DNA of 64,000 nt from Glutamicibacter sp. JL.03c (GCF_025854375.1 NZ_CP107575.1:2480001-2544000); one strand, 5' to 3'; positions 7,953 to 18,574 are shown, counted from the stretch's first letter. Numbers and translations: made by a program. Notes: generated from the letters alone by a model not told the origin.

Positions 7953-9050
7953 CTAGGCCTCGCGGGTCACCACGGCATCGGCAAAGGAAATCAGCGCCTG
8001 CTTGACGGTGCCCTCGGGCAGCGGAGCCAGCGATGCGATCGCGTCATCGGCCCACTGGCGCGCGGCCTTCCACGCGTCGTGCACGGCCGAGTGGGCGCGC
8101 ACTGCTTCCACGGCCTTGGCCAGCGCCTCGTCGGTGGACAGGTCGGCATCAACCAGTGAGATGGCCTGTGCCGCCTGTTCGTCCCCGTCCGCCGCGGCCT
8201 GGCGCAGCAGCAGGATCGGCAGGGTTGGAACGCCCTCGCGCAGGTCGGTGCCCGGGGTCTTGCCCGAGTCGACCTTGTCCGAGGCGAGGTCGATGACGTC
8301 ATCGGCAACCTGGAAGGCAACGCCTATCTTTTCGCCGTATTCGCGCAATACCTCGATGAATTGCGGCGCGCCACCGAAGCGGGCTCCGAAAGCGCCCGAG
8401 GTGGAGAGCAAGGAAGCGGTCTTGTCGCTGATGACCTGCAGGTGGTGCTCGATTTCATCATCGCCATCACGCGGTCCGATGGATTCGTGCAGCTGGCCCA
8501 GGCACAGGCGCTCGAAGGTCCGCGACTGCCACATGACAGCCTCGGGGCCCAGGTCTGCGCCGAAGACCGACGCGCGGGCGAAGATCAGGTCGCCAGCAAG
8601 AATGGCCACGGAGTTGCCCCAGACCTCATGGGCGGTGGGGGCACCGCGGCGCAGTGGAGCCGAATCCATCACGTCATCGTGGTACAGGGTTGCCAGGTGG
8701 GTCAATTCCACCACGGCGGCGGCCTTGATCACTTCGTCGGTCACACCGTGGCCGAGCAAGGAGGTGAGCAGCACCAGCAACGGGCGTACCCGCTTGCCGC
8801 CGGCTTCAACCAAGTGCCTGCTGGAGGCATCGATCAATGGATCGGAATTGGCCAGCGCATCGCGCAGCAGCTTTTCAACCTTCGCCATGCCCATGGAAAT
8901 CGCCGGCCCGAAGTCCGGGTCCTCGGCAAGCATCGCAAAGCCCGAGGGAAGATTGATCGCCGCAGCTAATGCAGCGGTTTCAGGATTCAGCTCAATCGAG
9001 TCCGACACTTCATGTCCGGCTGCGGTCCAGTTGCTCTTCGAATCAGTCAC
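7953..9050 (-). CDS. Long-chain trans-polyprenyl diphosphate synthase
   Basis: 365-residue prenyltransferase with both aspartate-rich motifs: HDDVMD (first, about residues 123-128) and QVADDVIDLASD (second). It condenses isopentenyl diphosphate units to make the side chain of menaquinone, probably C35-C45. Its place beside menF and among men genes supports the quinone role over carotenoid or undecaprenyl synthesis. The GTG at 9050 is used as start; the N-terminal 40 residues are poorly conserved, so an internal start is possible. menG and a geranylgeranyl reductase, common neighbours elsewhere, are absent here. Confidence 0.9.
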   Translation of the reverse strand: MTDSKSNWTAAGHEVSDSIELNPETAALAAAINLPSGFAMLAEDPDFGPAISMGMAKVEKLLRDALANSDPLIDASSRHLVEAGGKRVRPLLVLLTSLLGHGVTDEVIKAAAVVELTHLATLYHDDVMDSAPLRRGAPTAHEVWGNSVAILAGDLIFARASVFGADLGPEAVMWQSRTFERLCLGQLHESIGPRDGDDEIEHHLQVISDKTASLLSTSGAFGARFGGAPQFIEVLREYGEKIGVAFQVADDVIDLASDKVDSGKTPGTDLREGVPTLPILLLRQAAADGDEQAAQAISLVDADLSTDEALAKAVEAVRAHSAVHDAWKAARQWADDAIASLAPLPEGTVKQALISFADAVVTREA

Positions 9051-9324
9051 TGTTCTACGGCTTACTTATCTTTCATCGGGGTGGCCATCGCGGTATGCGA
9101 AGACTTTACTGCCTGCATCATGCAGACAAACATCTCTTCACTCTAGCCGATGCTGTCCGCCACTGGTTGCTGGCACGGTCGCAACGCGCACGTGCAGGCG
9201 GGCCAGCGACCTAGCAGTTCGCTCTAGAGTTTACCGGCTGAAGCCAGCAGTTATCACCAGACCCGCCATATCTCACAGTCGTGACTGGGGACACCTGCAC
9301 GGCATTTTCCCCGGCATTGCGCGG

Positions 9325-9330
9325 TAGGCT
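9325..9330 (+). promoter_or_regulatory. -10 element for menF, near-leaderless
   Basis: TAGGCT ends ten bases before the ATG at 9341, predicting a leader of about three or four bases, and no Shine-Dalgarno is seen. The rest of the 290-base gap 9051-9340 holds the promoter of the polyprenyl synthase and nothing else I recognise. Confidence 0.4.
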
Positions 9331-9340
9331 TAGCCTTATC

Positions 9341-10678
9341 ATGTCTGCAGATTCGCCCGTCCTCAGCGCCAGCGCCCATCAGCTCTCGGCTCCTAGCCTC
9401 ACCAGTGTCACCTTTGAATATGTTGATGCTCCCCCGAGCTTGCTTGACGACTCATTGCGTCACCGAAGCCTCGTCTGGACCCGCAACGGGCATGGCCTAG
9501 TTGGATTCGGCACGGCCGCGCGCCTGCACACCCACGGCGAGGAACGCTTCGCCCGTGCCCGCGCCTGGTTTGCACAGGTCATCGAGAACGCCGCGATCAC
9601 GGATCCGCTCCATCGCCCTGGCACCGGGTTGGTCAGCTTCGGCTCCTTTGCTTTCTCCTTCACCAGCGTCTTCGAATCGCGCATGATCATTCCGCAGCTG
9701 GTCATCGGCCGCGATGAGCACACCGCCTGGATAACGCTCACCGGCACCGCCGAAGAACTCGAAGGCGCCACCTTCGAGCAGGCCCTCGCCCGCGCGAACG
9801 CCGCCATGGACGATGCCGCTATCACCGAGAGCGGTGCGGGAAGCATCAAGCTCACCAGCGGTCAGCTGACCGCGGGCTCCTACGTCCAGGCGGTCCACAA
9901 GGCCCTGGGCCATTTCGAAGAGCGCGGCATTTCGAAACTGGTGCTGGCCCGCGATGTGCTCGCCCACAGCAGCACGCCGATCGATCTATCCAAGGTCGTC
10001 CACGCGCTGACCGAACGCTATGGCAATTGCTGGACCTACAGCGTTGACGGGCTGGTCGGCGCTACCCCGGAGATGCTGGTGCGTGTCACCGATGGCCTGG
10101 CCGAAGCCCGCGTTTTGGCCGGCACCTTGGACCGCGCTGCGGCCGGGGCGGATGAGCCGGGCTTCGCCCAGCATCATCTTTTCGAAGACCCCAAGCAGCG
10201 CAACGAGCATCAGCTGGCCATTGATTCGCTGACCGACTCGCTGAATCCGATTTCCCATGGCATGAGCGCTCCGGAAGAGCCGTTCATCTTGCAGCTGCCC
10301 AATGTGTGGCATCTGGCCAGCGACGTGCGAGCCCAGCTGCGGGCCGATGCCTCCGGAGCATTGCCTTCCGCGCTGGATGTCGCCGAGATCTTCCACCCAA
10401 CGGCAGCCGTCTGCGGCACTCCGACGAAAAAAGCTGGAGTCCTGCTGCGGGAGCTGGAAGGCATGGATCGCGGCCCCTACGCCGGGCCGGTGGGCTGGGT
10501 TGATAGCCGCGGCGACGGCGAATTCGGTATTGCCTTGCGTGGCGGAATCCTGGAAGACGAAAAACTGATGCGCCTGTATGCAGGGTGCGGCATCGTGCCC
10601 GGTTCTGTTCCGGAGGATGAGCTGGCCGAGTCATGGGCGAAAATGCGACCCATGCGCCAAGCGCTGGGCGCCGAATAG
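9341..10678 (+). CDS. menF: Isochorismate synthase (menaquinone)
   Basis: 445-residue chorismate-binding enzyme converting chorismate to isochorismate, the first menaquinone step. The conserved C-terminal half shows SKLVLARDV, the FHPTAAVCGTP catalytic segment, GPYAGPVGWVD, and the final YAGCGIVPGS plus E-x2-E region typical of MenF/EntC. The ATG at 9341 is preferred over an in-frame GTG at 9281 because a -10 box sits just upstream and the extra 20 residues are not family-like. A siderophore role (EntC/DhbC) is less likely because menD, menC, menB, menE and menA are all in the window and no siderophore genes are. Confidence 0.88.
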   Translation: MSADSPVLSASAHQLSAPSLTSVTFEYVDAPPSLLDDSLRHRSLVWTRNGHGLVGFGTAARLHTHGEERFARARAWFAQVIENAAITDPLHRPGTGLVSFGSFAFSFTSVFESRMIIPQLVIGRDEHTAWITLTGTAEELEGATFEQALARANAAMDDAAITESGAGSIKLTSGQLTAGSYVQAVHKALGHFEERGISKLVLARDVLAHSSTPIDLSKVVHALTERYGNCWTYSVDGLVGATPEMLVRVTDGLAEARVLAGTLDRAAAGADEPGFAQHHLFEDPKQRNEHQLAIDSLTDSLNPISHGMSAPEEPFILQLPNVWHLASDVRAQLRADASGALPSALDVAEIFHPTAAVCGTPTKKAGVLLRELEGMDRGPYAGPVGWVDSRGDGEFGIALRGGILEDEKLMRLYAGCGIVPGSVPEDELAESWAKMRPMRQALGAE

Positions 10679-10850
10679 TTCCTTGCCGAGTAGGGCAAAG
10701 CCAGATGTCGGGCGAATATTTCATTAGCGTAAATTTTCCTTGCTCTCAATGACACGTATGTGAAGTGCGTCTCGTGCTGGTGTAAGCGCGGTTATGATTG
10801 GGGCATCGCAGTGATCCACTCGCAATGACCCGAAAGTAGGTTTTGATCCT

Positions 10851-11639
10851 ATGCGTAGCCCCAAGAAAAAATTCGCCGCTTCCATCGCGCTCAGCTCCGT
10901 AGCAGTTCTTGCCATGACCGCCTGCGGTTCCAGCAGCGGCTCCAGCTCAGAGTCCGAAGGCGCTTCCTTCCCGCTCAACGAGGGCAAGCTGACCATCTGC
11001 TCGGACATCCCTTATGAGCCCTTCGAATTCGTCAAGGACGGCGAGAACGTAGGCTTCGACATGGACGTCGCTGCAGAAATCGCCAAGGACGCCAAGCTGG
11101 ATCTGAACGTCATCGATGCCAGCTTCGACTCCATCGAATCGGGACTGTTCAGCACCCAGTGCGACATCGCCATCTCTTCGATCTCCATCACCGATGCACG
11201 CAAGGAGAAGATGGACTTCTCCACCCCTTACATGGATGATGACCTGGTTCTGATTGCGAAGAACGGTTCGGGCATCACCGATCTTGAATCCGCCAAGGAC
11301 AAGAAGGTCGGCGTCCAGCAGGCCACCACCGGTGAAAAGTACGGCAAGGAAAACGGCTTGGAGAACCTGGTCGGTTTCGAAGATGCCGGTCTGCAGACCC
11401 AGGCCCTGCTGGCCAACCAGGTTGAAGCAGTTTTGGGCAACCAGTCGGTGCTCGGCTACGCGGTGAAGGACAAGTCAGACTACAAGGCTGTCGCTAACTT
11501 CAAGACCGGCGAGCAGCTCGGTGTTGCCGTGCCCAAGGACCAGGCTGACACCTTGGAATTGGTCAATGGCACCCTCAAGCGCCTGACCGATGCCGGCACC
11601 ATGGAAGAGCTGACCGTGAAGTGGTTCGGCGAGAAGTAA
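10851..11639 (+). CDS. Amino-acid ABC transporter substrate-binding lipoprotein
   Basis: 262-residue family-3 periplasmic-type binding protein. A lipoprotein signal peptide ends at Cys25 (VLAMTAC), followed by a serine-rich linker. The mature part shows CSDIPYEPFEF, GFDMDVAAEIA and ISSISITDARKEKMDFSTPY, all hallmarks of polar amino-acid binding proteins. It is the first gene of a three-gene transporter with permease and ATPase downstream, separated from them by an unusual hairpin at 11669-11727. The ligand is probably a polar amino acid but is not determined. Confidence 0.93.
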   Translation: MRSPKKKFAASIALSSVAVLAMTACGSSSGSSSESEGASFPLNEGKLTICSDIPYEPFEFVKDGENVGFDMDVAAEIAKDAKLDLNVIDASFDSIESGLFSTQCDIAISSISITDARKEKMDFSTPYMDDDLVLIAKNGSGITDLESAKDKKVGVQQATTGEKYGKENGLENLVGFEDAGLQTQALLANQVEAVLGNQSVLGYAVKDKSDYKAVANFKTGEQLGVAVPKDQADTLELVNGTLKRLTDAGTMEELTVKWFGEK

Positions 11640-11668
11640 TTCTCCTCTGAACACGGATTGATCTACCG

Positions 11669-11727
11669 AGCGGGGGTTCGCCACGCAAATCATGCCCATC
11701 GGCATACTTGCTGCCCGAACCCCCGCT
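11669..11727 (+). terminator. Intra-operon hairpin between binding-protein and permease genes
   Basis: Perfect 12-bp stem (11669-11680 with 11716-11727, core CGGGGGTTCG) around a 35-base loop that itself holds a small ATGCC/GGCAT hairpin. It has no T-run and precedes the permease Shine-Dalgarno. It probably protects the upstream message from 3' decay or partly terminates, so that binding protein exceeds permease and ATPase. Confidence 0.7.
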
Positions 11728-11750
11728 ACCTTTACGAGAGGTACAAACCA

Positions 11751-12542
11751 ATGGCAATGACTACAAGTCAGCGCGCCCGGATGAGCAAAACCATTCAGAT
11801 TGTGCTCTTCTTTGTCATCATCATCGCTCTCGCCGCGCTTGTGGACTGGAAGAAAGCGTCCTACGCGTTCTTCTCATTCGACAAGCTCGGTCCGATGTTC
11901 CCGGACATGATCCTGGTGGGCCTGAAGAATACGATCTTCTACACCATCATTTCCTTCGCCTTCGGTCTAGCGCTGGGTTTGATCCTGGCCCTGATGAAGA
12001 TGGCCAGCTTCGCCCCCTACCGCTGGTTCGCCACTGCATTCATCGAATTCTTCCGCGGCATTCCAGCCATCCTGGTATTGCTGGCCTTTGGCTTGGGTTT
12101 GCCACAGGCATTCGGCACCCAGTGGCCACAGTCGATCAACGTCATGTGCGCCTTGGGTCTGGTCTCGGCCGCCTACATCGCAGAAACCCTGCGCGCGGGC
12201 CTGCAGGCTGTTCCGAAGGGACAGACAGAGGCAGCCCGTTCTCTGGGCATGCCAGCCTGGCGTGCCATGGTCACCATTGTGATTCCACAGGCGTTCAAGA
12301 TCGTCCTTCCTCCAATGACCAACGAGATCATCCTGCTCACCAAGGACACCTCGTTGGCTTTCATTCTTGGTGCAACGATCTCCCAGTATGAAATGACCAA
12401 ATTTGGTCGCGACGGCATTACGCAGTTGGACGCTGGTATCACACCGCTAGTTGTTGCGGGTCTGTTTTACCTGGTGATTACCATTCCGTTGAGTTTGGTG
12501 GCCCGTAAATTCGAATCCCGCACGGCAAAGACCAAGCGCTAG
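11751..12542 (+). CDS. Amino-acid ABC transporter permease
   Basis: 263-residue integral membrane protein with about five hydrophobic segments. It carries the His/Glu/Gln permease motif [28 protein letters not shown], the EAA loop that docks to the ATPase, plus EFFRGIPAI early on. The ATG at 11751 has GAGAGG upstream; the frame is open further back but without a ribosome site. It lies between the binding-protein and ATPase genes, and its stop is 14 bases before the ATPase ATG. Confidence 0.93.
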   Translation: MAMTTSQRARMSKTIQIVLFFVIIIALAALVDWKKASYAFFSFDKLGPMFPDMILVGLKNTIFYTIISFAFGLALGLILALMKMASFAPYRWFATAFIEFFRGIPAILVLLAFGLGLPQAFGTQWPQSINVMCALGLVSAAYIAETLRAGLQAVPKGQTEAARSLGMPAWRAMVTIVIPQAFKIVLPPMTNEIILLTKDTSLAFILGATISQYEMTKFGRDGITQLDAGITPLVVAGLFYLVITIPLSLVARKFESRTAKTKR

Positions 12543-12556
12543 AAAGGCAGTGGAAA

Positions 12557-13339
<783 letters not shown>

Positions 13340-13353
13340 GCAGAGTAGTGAAA

Positions 13354-13403
13354 GCTCATCCCCTGCACTGGGTCCCTTTTGGCACCCGGTGCAGGGGATG
13401 AGC
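13354..13403. terminator. Terminator shared by the ABC operon and menD
   Basis: Perfect 15-bp stem GCTCATCCCCTGCAC (13354-13368) with 13389-13403, lying between convergent genes. Confidence 0.88.
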
Positions 13404-13424
13404 CGCTTAAGGCTGGTCATCTGG

Positions 13425-15122
13425 TCATTGCCCAGGCCAGCTCAGCTGTCCGATCTTCTCATTCAGCGACTGGTTCTCCGCCCGCAGATGATCCCTCGAC
13501 GCGCAGATTTCTATCAAACGCAGTGCTGCTCCCCCGCGGCGACCCAGCAGGCTGCCCAGTTCTTCCTTTGCATCCACGCGCTCGTACTCCCAGCCGTAGG
13601 CCTTGGCCAGTGCCTCGATGTCGAAGTCCTGCGGTGTGGAGAACAGCCGTTCCACCGCATTGGCATACCGTCCCGAGTCGGCCACGGCTCCATGCTCCAA
13701 GGTGGAGAAGATGGCGCCGCCGCCGTCGTTGTACACGACAACGTCCAGTTCAGGCTTCAACTCCCCTGGTGTCCACGACAGTGAACTAGCATCATGGGCG
13801 AAGGTGATGTCCCCCATCACCGCTATCGTGCACCTCCGGCTTCCCACAGCCAATCCGAGCGCCGTCGAAATGGTGCCGTCTATGCCGGCCAAGCCGCGAT
13901 TGGCGTACACGGCGATGCCATCGCTGGGGCGGGCCGCGAGGTCGAAATCGCGAACGATATTCGAGGATCCCAGGAGCAGGACCTCGGGCTGGTGCTCCCA
14001 GATCGCTTCGGCAACCAACAGGCCGTTGATGCTGGTCTTGCGCGAGATGTCGTTGCGAAGCCCGAGGGCCTGGGCATCGAGTTCTTGCCAGGCGGCCAGC
14101 CAGCCTGCAGGCGCGCTGCCGGCGAACTCCTGTAATTCCTGCCAGTTGCCGATAGGCGATTCACGGCGGCGTCCGGCTTCGTACCAGGCCGCCGGGGCAG
14201 GCTGCCAGATGGCTGAGGAAATCGACGCGTCAGCCAGGAGTCTTGCCACCGGTCGGCTGAGGGTGGGGCGCCCGAAGAGCACTACACGTTCAATGTGTTC
14301 TATCCCCACGGATATCAGCGGCCGGTAGTGGGTGATGGCATGATCCGAGAATCGGGCGTTGGAAGAAGGCTCGGCAAAGAGCGGCAGGCCCAGCTGGTGC
14401 GCGAATTCCTGGGCCTGCGGTCCCGCGTCGTGTCCGGCCACCACCACAGTTCTGCGCATGGCCAGCCCTTCGCGCACTTGCGCCGGTACTGCCGGCTGCG
14501 AGTCTCGTGTTACCGGCCAAGTACCCGGCGTGATACTTGCCCAGTAGGGATTGCTGATGCTTTCGTTGCCTGCTGGAGTCAGCGGATCCCTGAATTGCAG
14601 ATTCAGTTGAACTGGGCCGCCAGGAAGATGCGCATCTCCTTGCAACGCCCGCAGTGCATGTTCAAGGCACGTCGCCGGTTGCTGCCCGGCTGCCACATTG
14701 AGGGCGAGTCGGACGTGGTCACCGAAAAGGCTCTTCTGCTTGGTGCTCTGGCTGGCGCCGGTTCCGTGCAGTTCATCGGGGCGATCCGCGGATAGAACCA
14801 GCAGCGGAGTAGCGGTGTGGTTGGCTTCCATGACTGCCGGGAGCATCTGGCCAATAGCGGTACCGCTGGTAGCGGCCACGGCAACCGGCGTTCGGGTGCT
14901 TTGACCCAGGCCAAGTGCCATGAAGGCTGCTGAGCGTTCATCGATGCGCACGTGGATCTTCAGCAATCCGGCATGCTCGGCTTCGGCTGCCGCATAGGCC
15001 AGGGGCGCGCTGCGCGAGCCGGGTGAAATAACCAGATCTCGGATGCCAGCTTGAATCAGTGTGCCGAGCACCGTTCGGGCCGTGGTGATGGCTAATTGCT
15101 GATCTGGTTGCGGCGATCCCAC
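13425..15122 (-). CDS. menD: SEPHCHC synthase (menaquinone)
   Basis: ThDP-dependent enzyme of 565 residues that joins isochorismate and 2-oxoglutarate to give 2-succinyl-5-enolpyruvyl-6-hydroxy-3-cyclohexene-1-carboxylate. Typical features are VISPGSRSAPLA near the N-terminus, the RIDERSAAFMALGLG glutamate that activates ThDP, and GDITFAHDASSL, the ThDP pyrophosphate/metal motif, followed by YNDGGGAIF. The GTG start at 15122 has AAGGAG nine bases upstream. It is a single-gene unit, convergent with the ABC operon and parallel to phoX. Confidence 0.94.
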   Translation of the reverse strand: MGSPQPDQQLAITTARTVLGTLIQAGIRDLVISPGSRSAPLAYAAAEAEHAGLLKIHVRIDERSAAFMALGLGQSTRTPVAVAATSGTAIGQMLPAVMEANHTATPLLVLSADRPDELHGTGASQSTKQKSLFGDHVRLALNVAAGQQPATCLEHALRALQGDAHLPGGPVQLNLQFRDPLTPAGNESISNPYWASITPGTWPVTRDSQPAVPAQVREGLAMRRTVVVAGHDAGPQAQEFAHQLGLPLFAEPSSNARFSDHAITHYRPLISVGIEHIERVVLFGRPTLSRPVARLLADASISSAIWQPAPAAWYEAGRRRESPIGNWQELQEFAGSAPAGWLAAWQELDAQALGLRNDISRKTSINGLLVAEAIWEHQPEVLLLGSSNIVRDFDLAARPSDGIAVYANRGLAGIDGTISTALGLAVGSRRCTIAVMGDITFAHDASSLSWTPGELKPELDVVVYNDGGGAIFSTLEHGAVADSGRYANAVERLFSTPQDFDIEALAKAYGWEYERVDAKEELGSLLGRRGGAALRLIEICASRDHLRAENQSLNEKIGQLSWPGQ

Positions 15123-15207
15123 GCGGTGCGGCTCCTTCGATTCCTGAACTAAGGCAGTGCTCCCAGTCTATGCCTTGATCCGTGCTCACCATGTATGGGG
15201 ATGCGCG

Positions 15208-15249
15208 AAGGCGCCGGGGCAATCAGCGTGCTGATCACTCCGGCGCCTT
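15208..15249 (-). terminator. Terminator after phoX
   Basis: Stem AAGGCGCCGG (15208-15217) with 15240-15249, containing an inner ATCAGC/GCTGAT stem. It lies 21 bases past the phoX stop; no strong T-run follows. Confidence 0.7.
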
Positions 15250-15269
15250 GATGCACGGATGGCTACAGG

Positions 15270-17375
15270 CTATTTGTTCTTGCCATTGCCCTTGCCCTTG
15301 CCTGGGTTGGGGTCTTCCTTGAAGACCTGCACCACGCTGGGACGCGGGCCGTAGAACTGGCCGGCGCCCGAGACAGCGGAGCTGTTCAGGAAGTCGGGGA
15401 ACAGCGAAGTCGGTGCTGCGAAGGTGCCGCCTTCACCTGGGTGCTGGACCGAGACGAAGACCGAGTTGTCCTTGTCGTGGATCAACGGGCCACAGGTCTC
15501 AGCACCGGTTGGCACGGCCAGGAACTGCTCGACACGGCCACGGTCTTTGCCGGTCAACGTGACCTTGTGCAGCGCATCCGAGTAGCCGATAGTGCTTGGC
15601 GCGCCGTCGGTGGAGATCCACAGGTTGCCCTTGGAATCGAAAGCCAGGTTATCCGGGCAGGAGATCGGCGAAACCTTGTCGGTGGGGTATCCGGAGAAGT
15701 AGGTGGAGCCGTTGACCTTGGGATCACCGGCTACCAGCAGGATATTCCACGTGAACTTGGTGCTCGTTGCGTCATTGCCAGCTTCGGTGAGCTCGATGAT
15801 GTGGCCATCGCGGTTGGAGATCCGTGGGTTTGGCTCGGTGGCGCCTTCCTTGCCAGCCTTGCCACGGTCCGAGTTGTTGGTCAGGGCCACGTAGAGCTTG
15901 CCGGAGATCGGGCTTGGCTCGACGTCCTCCGGACGGTCCATTTTGGTGGCGCCGATCTTGTCAGCTGCCAAGCGGGTGTACACCAGGACTTCTTCAACGC
16001 TCATGCCATCGACCATGGAAGCACCACCCTTGACCAGTGGCAGCCAGGTGCCGGTGCCGTCGAAGGCGCCATCGGATGGGACCTGGCCGCTGCCGTCGAA
16101 GTCGCCCGCTGGCGAGTTCCCGGTGAACTGAGCGACGTACAGGTCGCCCTCGGAAAGCAGGGACATGTTCGCCTTGCGGTCGTGCTTGGAGTAGGTGCCC
16201 TTGGAGACGAACTTGTACAGGTATTCGAAGCGCGAGTCATCACCCGAGTAGGCCACGGCCTTGCCGTTCTTGGCAATGCGCACATTGGCGCCCTCGTGCT
16301 TGAAGCGTCCCAGGTTGGTGTGCTTGACCGGGGTGGACTTTGGATCCTGCGGATCGATCTCGATGACCCAGCCGAAGCGGTTTGCTTCGTTTTCGTAGCC
16401 TTCGTTGGCCAGGCCGAAGCGTGGCTCGGTGTCTTCCCAGCCGCGTTCGGTGGCGCCGGTGCCGATGCCGTAGCGTGCTTCTTCGGCGGTGCCCTTGCCG
16501 CTGAAGTACTGGTCGATGTTCTCTTCACCGGAGAGGATGGTGCCCCATGGGGTGGTGCCGCCGGAGCAGTTGTTCAAGGTGCCAAGGACCTTGGTGCCGG
16601 TTGGGTCGGCAACGGTCTTGAGCAGGTCGCTACCTGCTGCCGGGCCGTCGATGCTGAATTCGGTCTGCGCGGTGATGCGGCGGTTGCGTTCGCCGCCCTG
16701 GACGTAGGTCCACTTCTTGTCTTTCTTCTTGCGCTTGACCTCGACCACGCTGAAGCCGTGGGCGTTCATGGCGATGTGGCGGGCCTCGTCCTTGTTCGCT
16801 TCGAACCAGGCGGCGTCAAACATCATGTCCTCGTTGGTGTATTCGTGGTTTGCCACCAGCACGCCGGTGCGGCCCGAATACTTGTCAACAATGATGTCGA
16901 GGTAGTCGCAGTTGTAGCCGAATTGTTCAGCCTGCTTGCGTGCGCTCTGGCTGGTGGCATCAAACTGCGCGGTGTTCTTGAATAGCGGGTCGCCCCAACG
17001 GATGATGGCGTTCCAGTCATAGCCTTCTGGCACGCTGACGTTATCGACTGAACGCGACACCGGCTCAATAGCGTCGAAGGACAGGTGGCCACCGGCGTTG
17101 TTTCCGTTCTTCAGCGGCACCAATGGTGCTGCCACGGCGTCCTGCGCGCCAAAGAACTGTGGCCCAACGACCAGGGCGGAGGCGCCTACAGCGCCCAAGC
17201 CGAGCATGCTGCGGCGGGACAGGGACTTGTCGGCAATGTCCTTGAAATAGCTGTTGGTCGAGGTGTTGCAATCCGGCTTAACGCAGGCATCTCCACATTT
17301 AAAGTGGCAAGTAGCTGCGGAACGTCCGCCGCGGGTATGGCCTAGCATTGGCAAAAGGGTACGGGTCGGATTCAT
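15270..17375 (-). CDS. phoX: PhoX-family alkaline phosphatase (Tat-exported)
   Basis: 701-residue phosphatase of the PhoX type (DUF839), a calcium/iron enzyme that releases phosphate from organic phosphomonoesters outside the membrane. The long N-terminus has a cysteine cluster (CHFKCGDACVKPDC) typical of actinobacterial members, then the twin-arginine motif SRRSMLGLG and a hydrophobic stretch ending in AVAA. The mature part contains NNCSGGTTPWGTILSGEEN and RFGWVIEIDP motifs, and late SPISCPDNLAFD. The tail is lysine-rich. It is monocistronic, lying between menD and menC. A Pho regulon link is expected for the family, but I could not identify a convincing box. Confidence 0.9.
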   Translation of the reverse strand: MNPTRTLLPMLGHTRGGRSAATCHFKCGDACVKPDCNTSTNSYFKDIADKSLSRRSMLGLGAVGASALVVGPQFFGAQDAVAAPLVPLKNGNNAGGHLSFDAIEPVSRSVDNVSVPEGYDWNAIIRWGDPLFKNTAQFDATSQSARKQAEQFGYNCDYLDIIVDKYSGRTGVLVANHEYTNEDMMFDAAWFEANKDEARHIAMNAHGFSVVEVKRKKKDKKWTYVQGGERNRRITAQTEFSIDGPAAGSDLLKTVADPTGTKVLGTLNNCSGGTTPWGTILSGEENIDQYFSGKGTAEEARYGIGTGATERGWEDTEPRFGLANEGYENEANRFGWVIEIDPQDPKSTPVKHTNLGRFKHEGANVRIAKNGKAVAYSGDDSRFEYLYKFVSKGTYSKHDRKANMSLLSEGDLYVAQFTGNSPAGDFDGSGQVPSDGAFDGTGTWLPLVKGGASMVDGMSVEEVLVYTRLAADKIGATKMDRPEDVEPSPISGKLYVALTNNSDRGKAGKEGATEPNPRISNRDGHIIELTEAGNDATSTKFTWNILLVAGDPKVNGSTYFSGYPTDKVSPISCPDNLAFDSKGNLWISTDGAPSTIGYSDALHKVTLTGKDRGRVEQFLAVPTGAETCGPLIHDKDNSVFVSVQHPGEGGTFAAPTSLFPDFLNSSAVSGAGQFYGPRPSVVQVFKEDPNPGKGKGNGKNK

Positions 17376-17498
17376 GATCCATCACTTCCTCAGTTAGGGC
17401 TCGCTGTCAGGGGAACGACGCGATATGAGGTTTTCACCCGGAAGTGTGCAAAATGCAACGCCTAAGTTAACTGCGGGGAAATAGATGAGTACCGAGAA

Positions 17499-18494
17499 TC
17501 AGGCATTGGCTAGCTGTTCGTAGCATTGCTCGACTCTGCGTAACCACCAGTCAACCCGCTGCTGATCCGGACGAAGCCGCTTGAGTTTTTCGCTATCCGG
17601 ATGAACCCGCCTCACCGAAAGATACCCGGCAGTAGCCAGCAGCGGTTCACTGCAGACATCATCGGAGAAAAGGGTCCCGGTGGATAGTCCGCAGGCATAG
17701 GGCAGTTCTGGCAGGGCGCTGGCCAAAGCCGCGGCTTGGGCCAGGCCCACCGAGGTATCCAAGGCGCTGGAAACGACAACATCAAGTTCCGCTTGCTGGG
17801 CAATGTCAAGGACCGCTGTGATCCCGCCCAGCGGCTGGGCTTTGATGACCATCAGATCTGCCGCACCCAGTCGTGAGACTTCCAATGGGTCGGTGTGCTT
17901 GCGCACGGCCTCATCGGCAGCGATTTTCAAAGTGATCCCGTCGTTGCGCAACTGCTCTCGCACCTGTGCCAAGCCGGTGATGCCTGGCACGGGCTGTTCA
18001 GCATATTGCAGCTCGTAGTCGCTGAGGGCTTTCAGTGCGTGGACCGCTTGGCCAATATTCCAGCCCATATTCGCATCGACGCGCAATGCCGCCTGCGGAT
18101 ACAAACGACGCGCTTCTGCCACTCGGGCGAGGTCATCCTGAAGGCCCTGGCCTTTTTCCGCGACTTTGATTTTGATGGTGTGCGGTGCGTCGTACTTTTC
18201 CAGTACCGTTCCGACTTCACTGGCCGCTACCGCTGGCAGGGTTGCGTTGACCGGAATGGTGGCGCGCAGAGGTTCCGGGAATGGCTTGTAGGCCGATTCG
18301 ATGCCGGCAGCCAGCCAGCGCGAGGCCTCGGCTGGAGCGTATTCGACGAAGGCCGAGAATTCTCCCCAGCCTGCGGGACCTTTGATGAGCAGTGCTTCGC
18401 GCTGGGTGATCCCCCGGAATTTGACTCGCATGGGAAGGCGGACTACATGGCTGTTGGCCAGCACTTCAGCCAGCGGTGGAAGTTCATTGCTCAT
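17499..18494 (-). CDS. menC: o-Succinylbenzoate synthase (menaquinone)
   Basis: Enolase-superfamily dehydratase of 331 residues making o-succinylbenzoate from SHCHC. Catalytic KIKV lysine, metal ligands in RVDANMGW, YAEQP and IAADEAV, and the second lysine in VIKAQPLGG are all in place and in family order. It is in the actinobacterial short MenC style. The gene stands alone, divergent from the PAP2 phosphatase. menH, which supplies SHCHC, is not in the window. Confidence 0.92.
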   Translation of the reverse strand: MSNELPPLAEVLANSHVVRLPMRVKFRGITQREALLIKGPAGWGEFSAFVEYAPAEASRWLAAGIESAYKPFPEPLRATIPVNATLPAVAASEVGTVLEKYDAPHTIKIKVAEKGQGLQDDLARVAEARRLYPQAALRVDANMGWNIGQAVHALKALSDYELQYAEQPVPGITGLAQVREQLRNDGITLKIAADEAVRKHTDPLEVSRLGAADLMVIKAQPLGGITAVLDIAQQAELDVVVSSALDTSVGLAQAAALASALPELPYACGLSTGTLFSDDVCSEPLLATAGYLSVRRVHPDSEKLKRLRPDQQRVDWWLRRVEQCYEQLANA

Positions 18495-18574
18495 GATCTA
18501 AGCCTAGCGAGCGTGGGCATGGTTACACTGCCATCGGCTGACATTTACCCGGCAAGTTGTGCAAGGCTAGAGAT

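Noticed and set aside
15441-16985. Open frame of 514 codons on the + strand opposite phoX
   Set aside because: It is a GC-driven antisense frame: its low-complexity Val/Ala/Gly content and lack of any ribosome site or motif contrast with the clear PhoX protein on the other strand.
17376-17498. Possible Pho box upstream of phoX (TTTTCACCCGG at about 17433-17443)
   Set aside because: Only one unit resembles the Streptomyces direct repeat; a second unit at the right spacing is not convincing.
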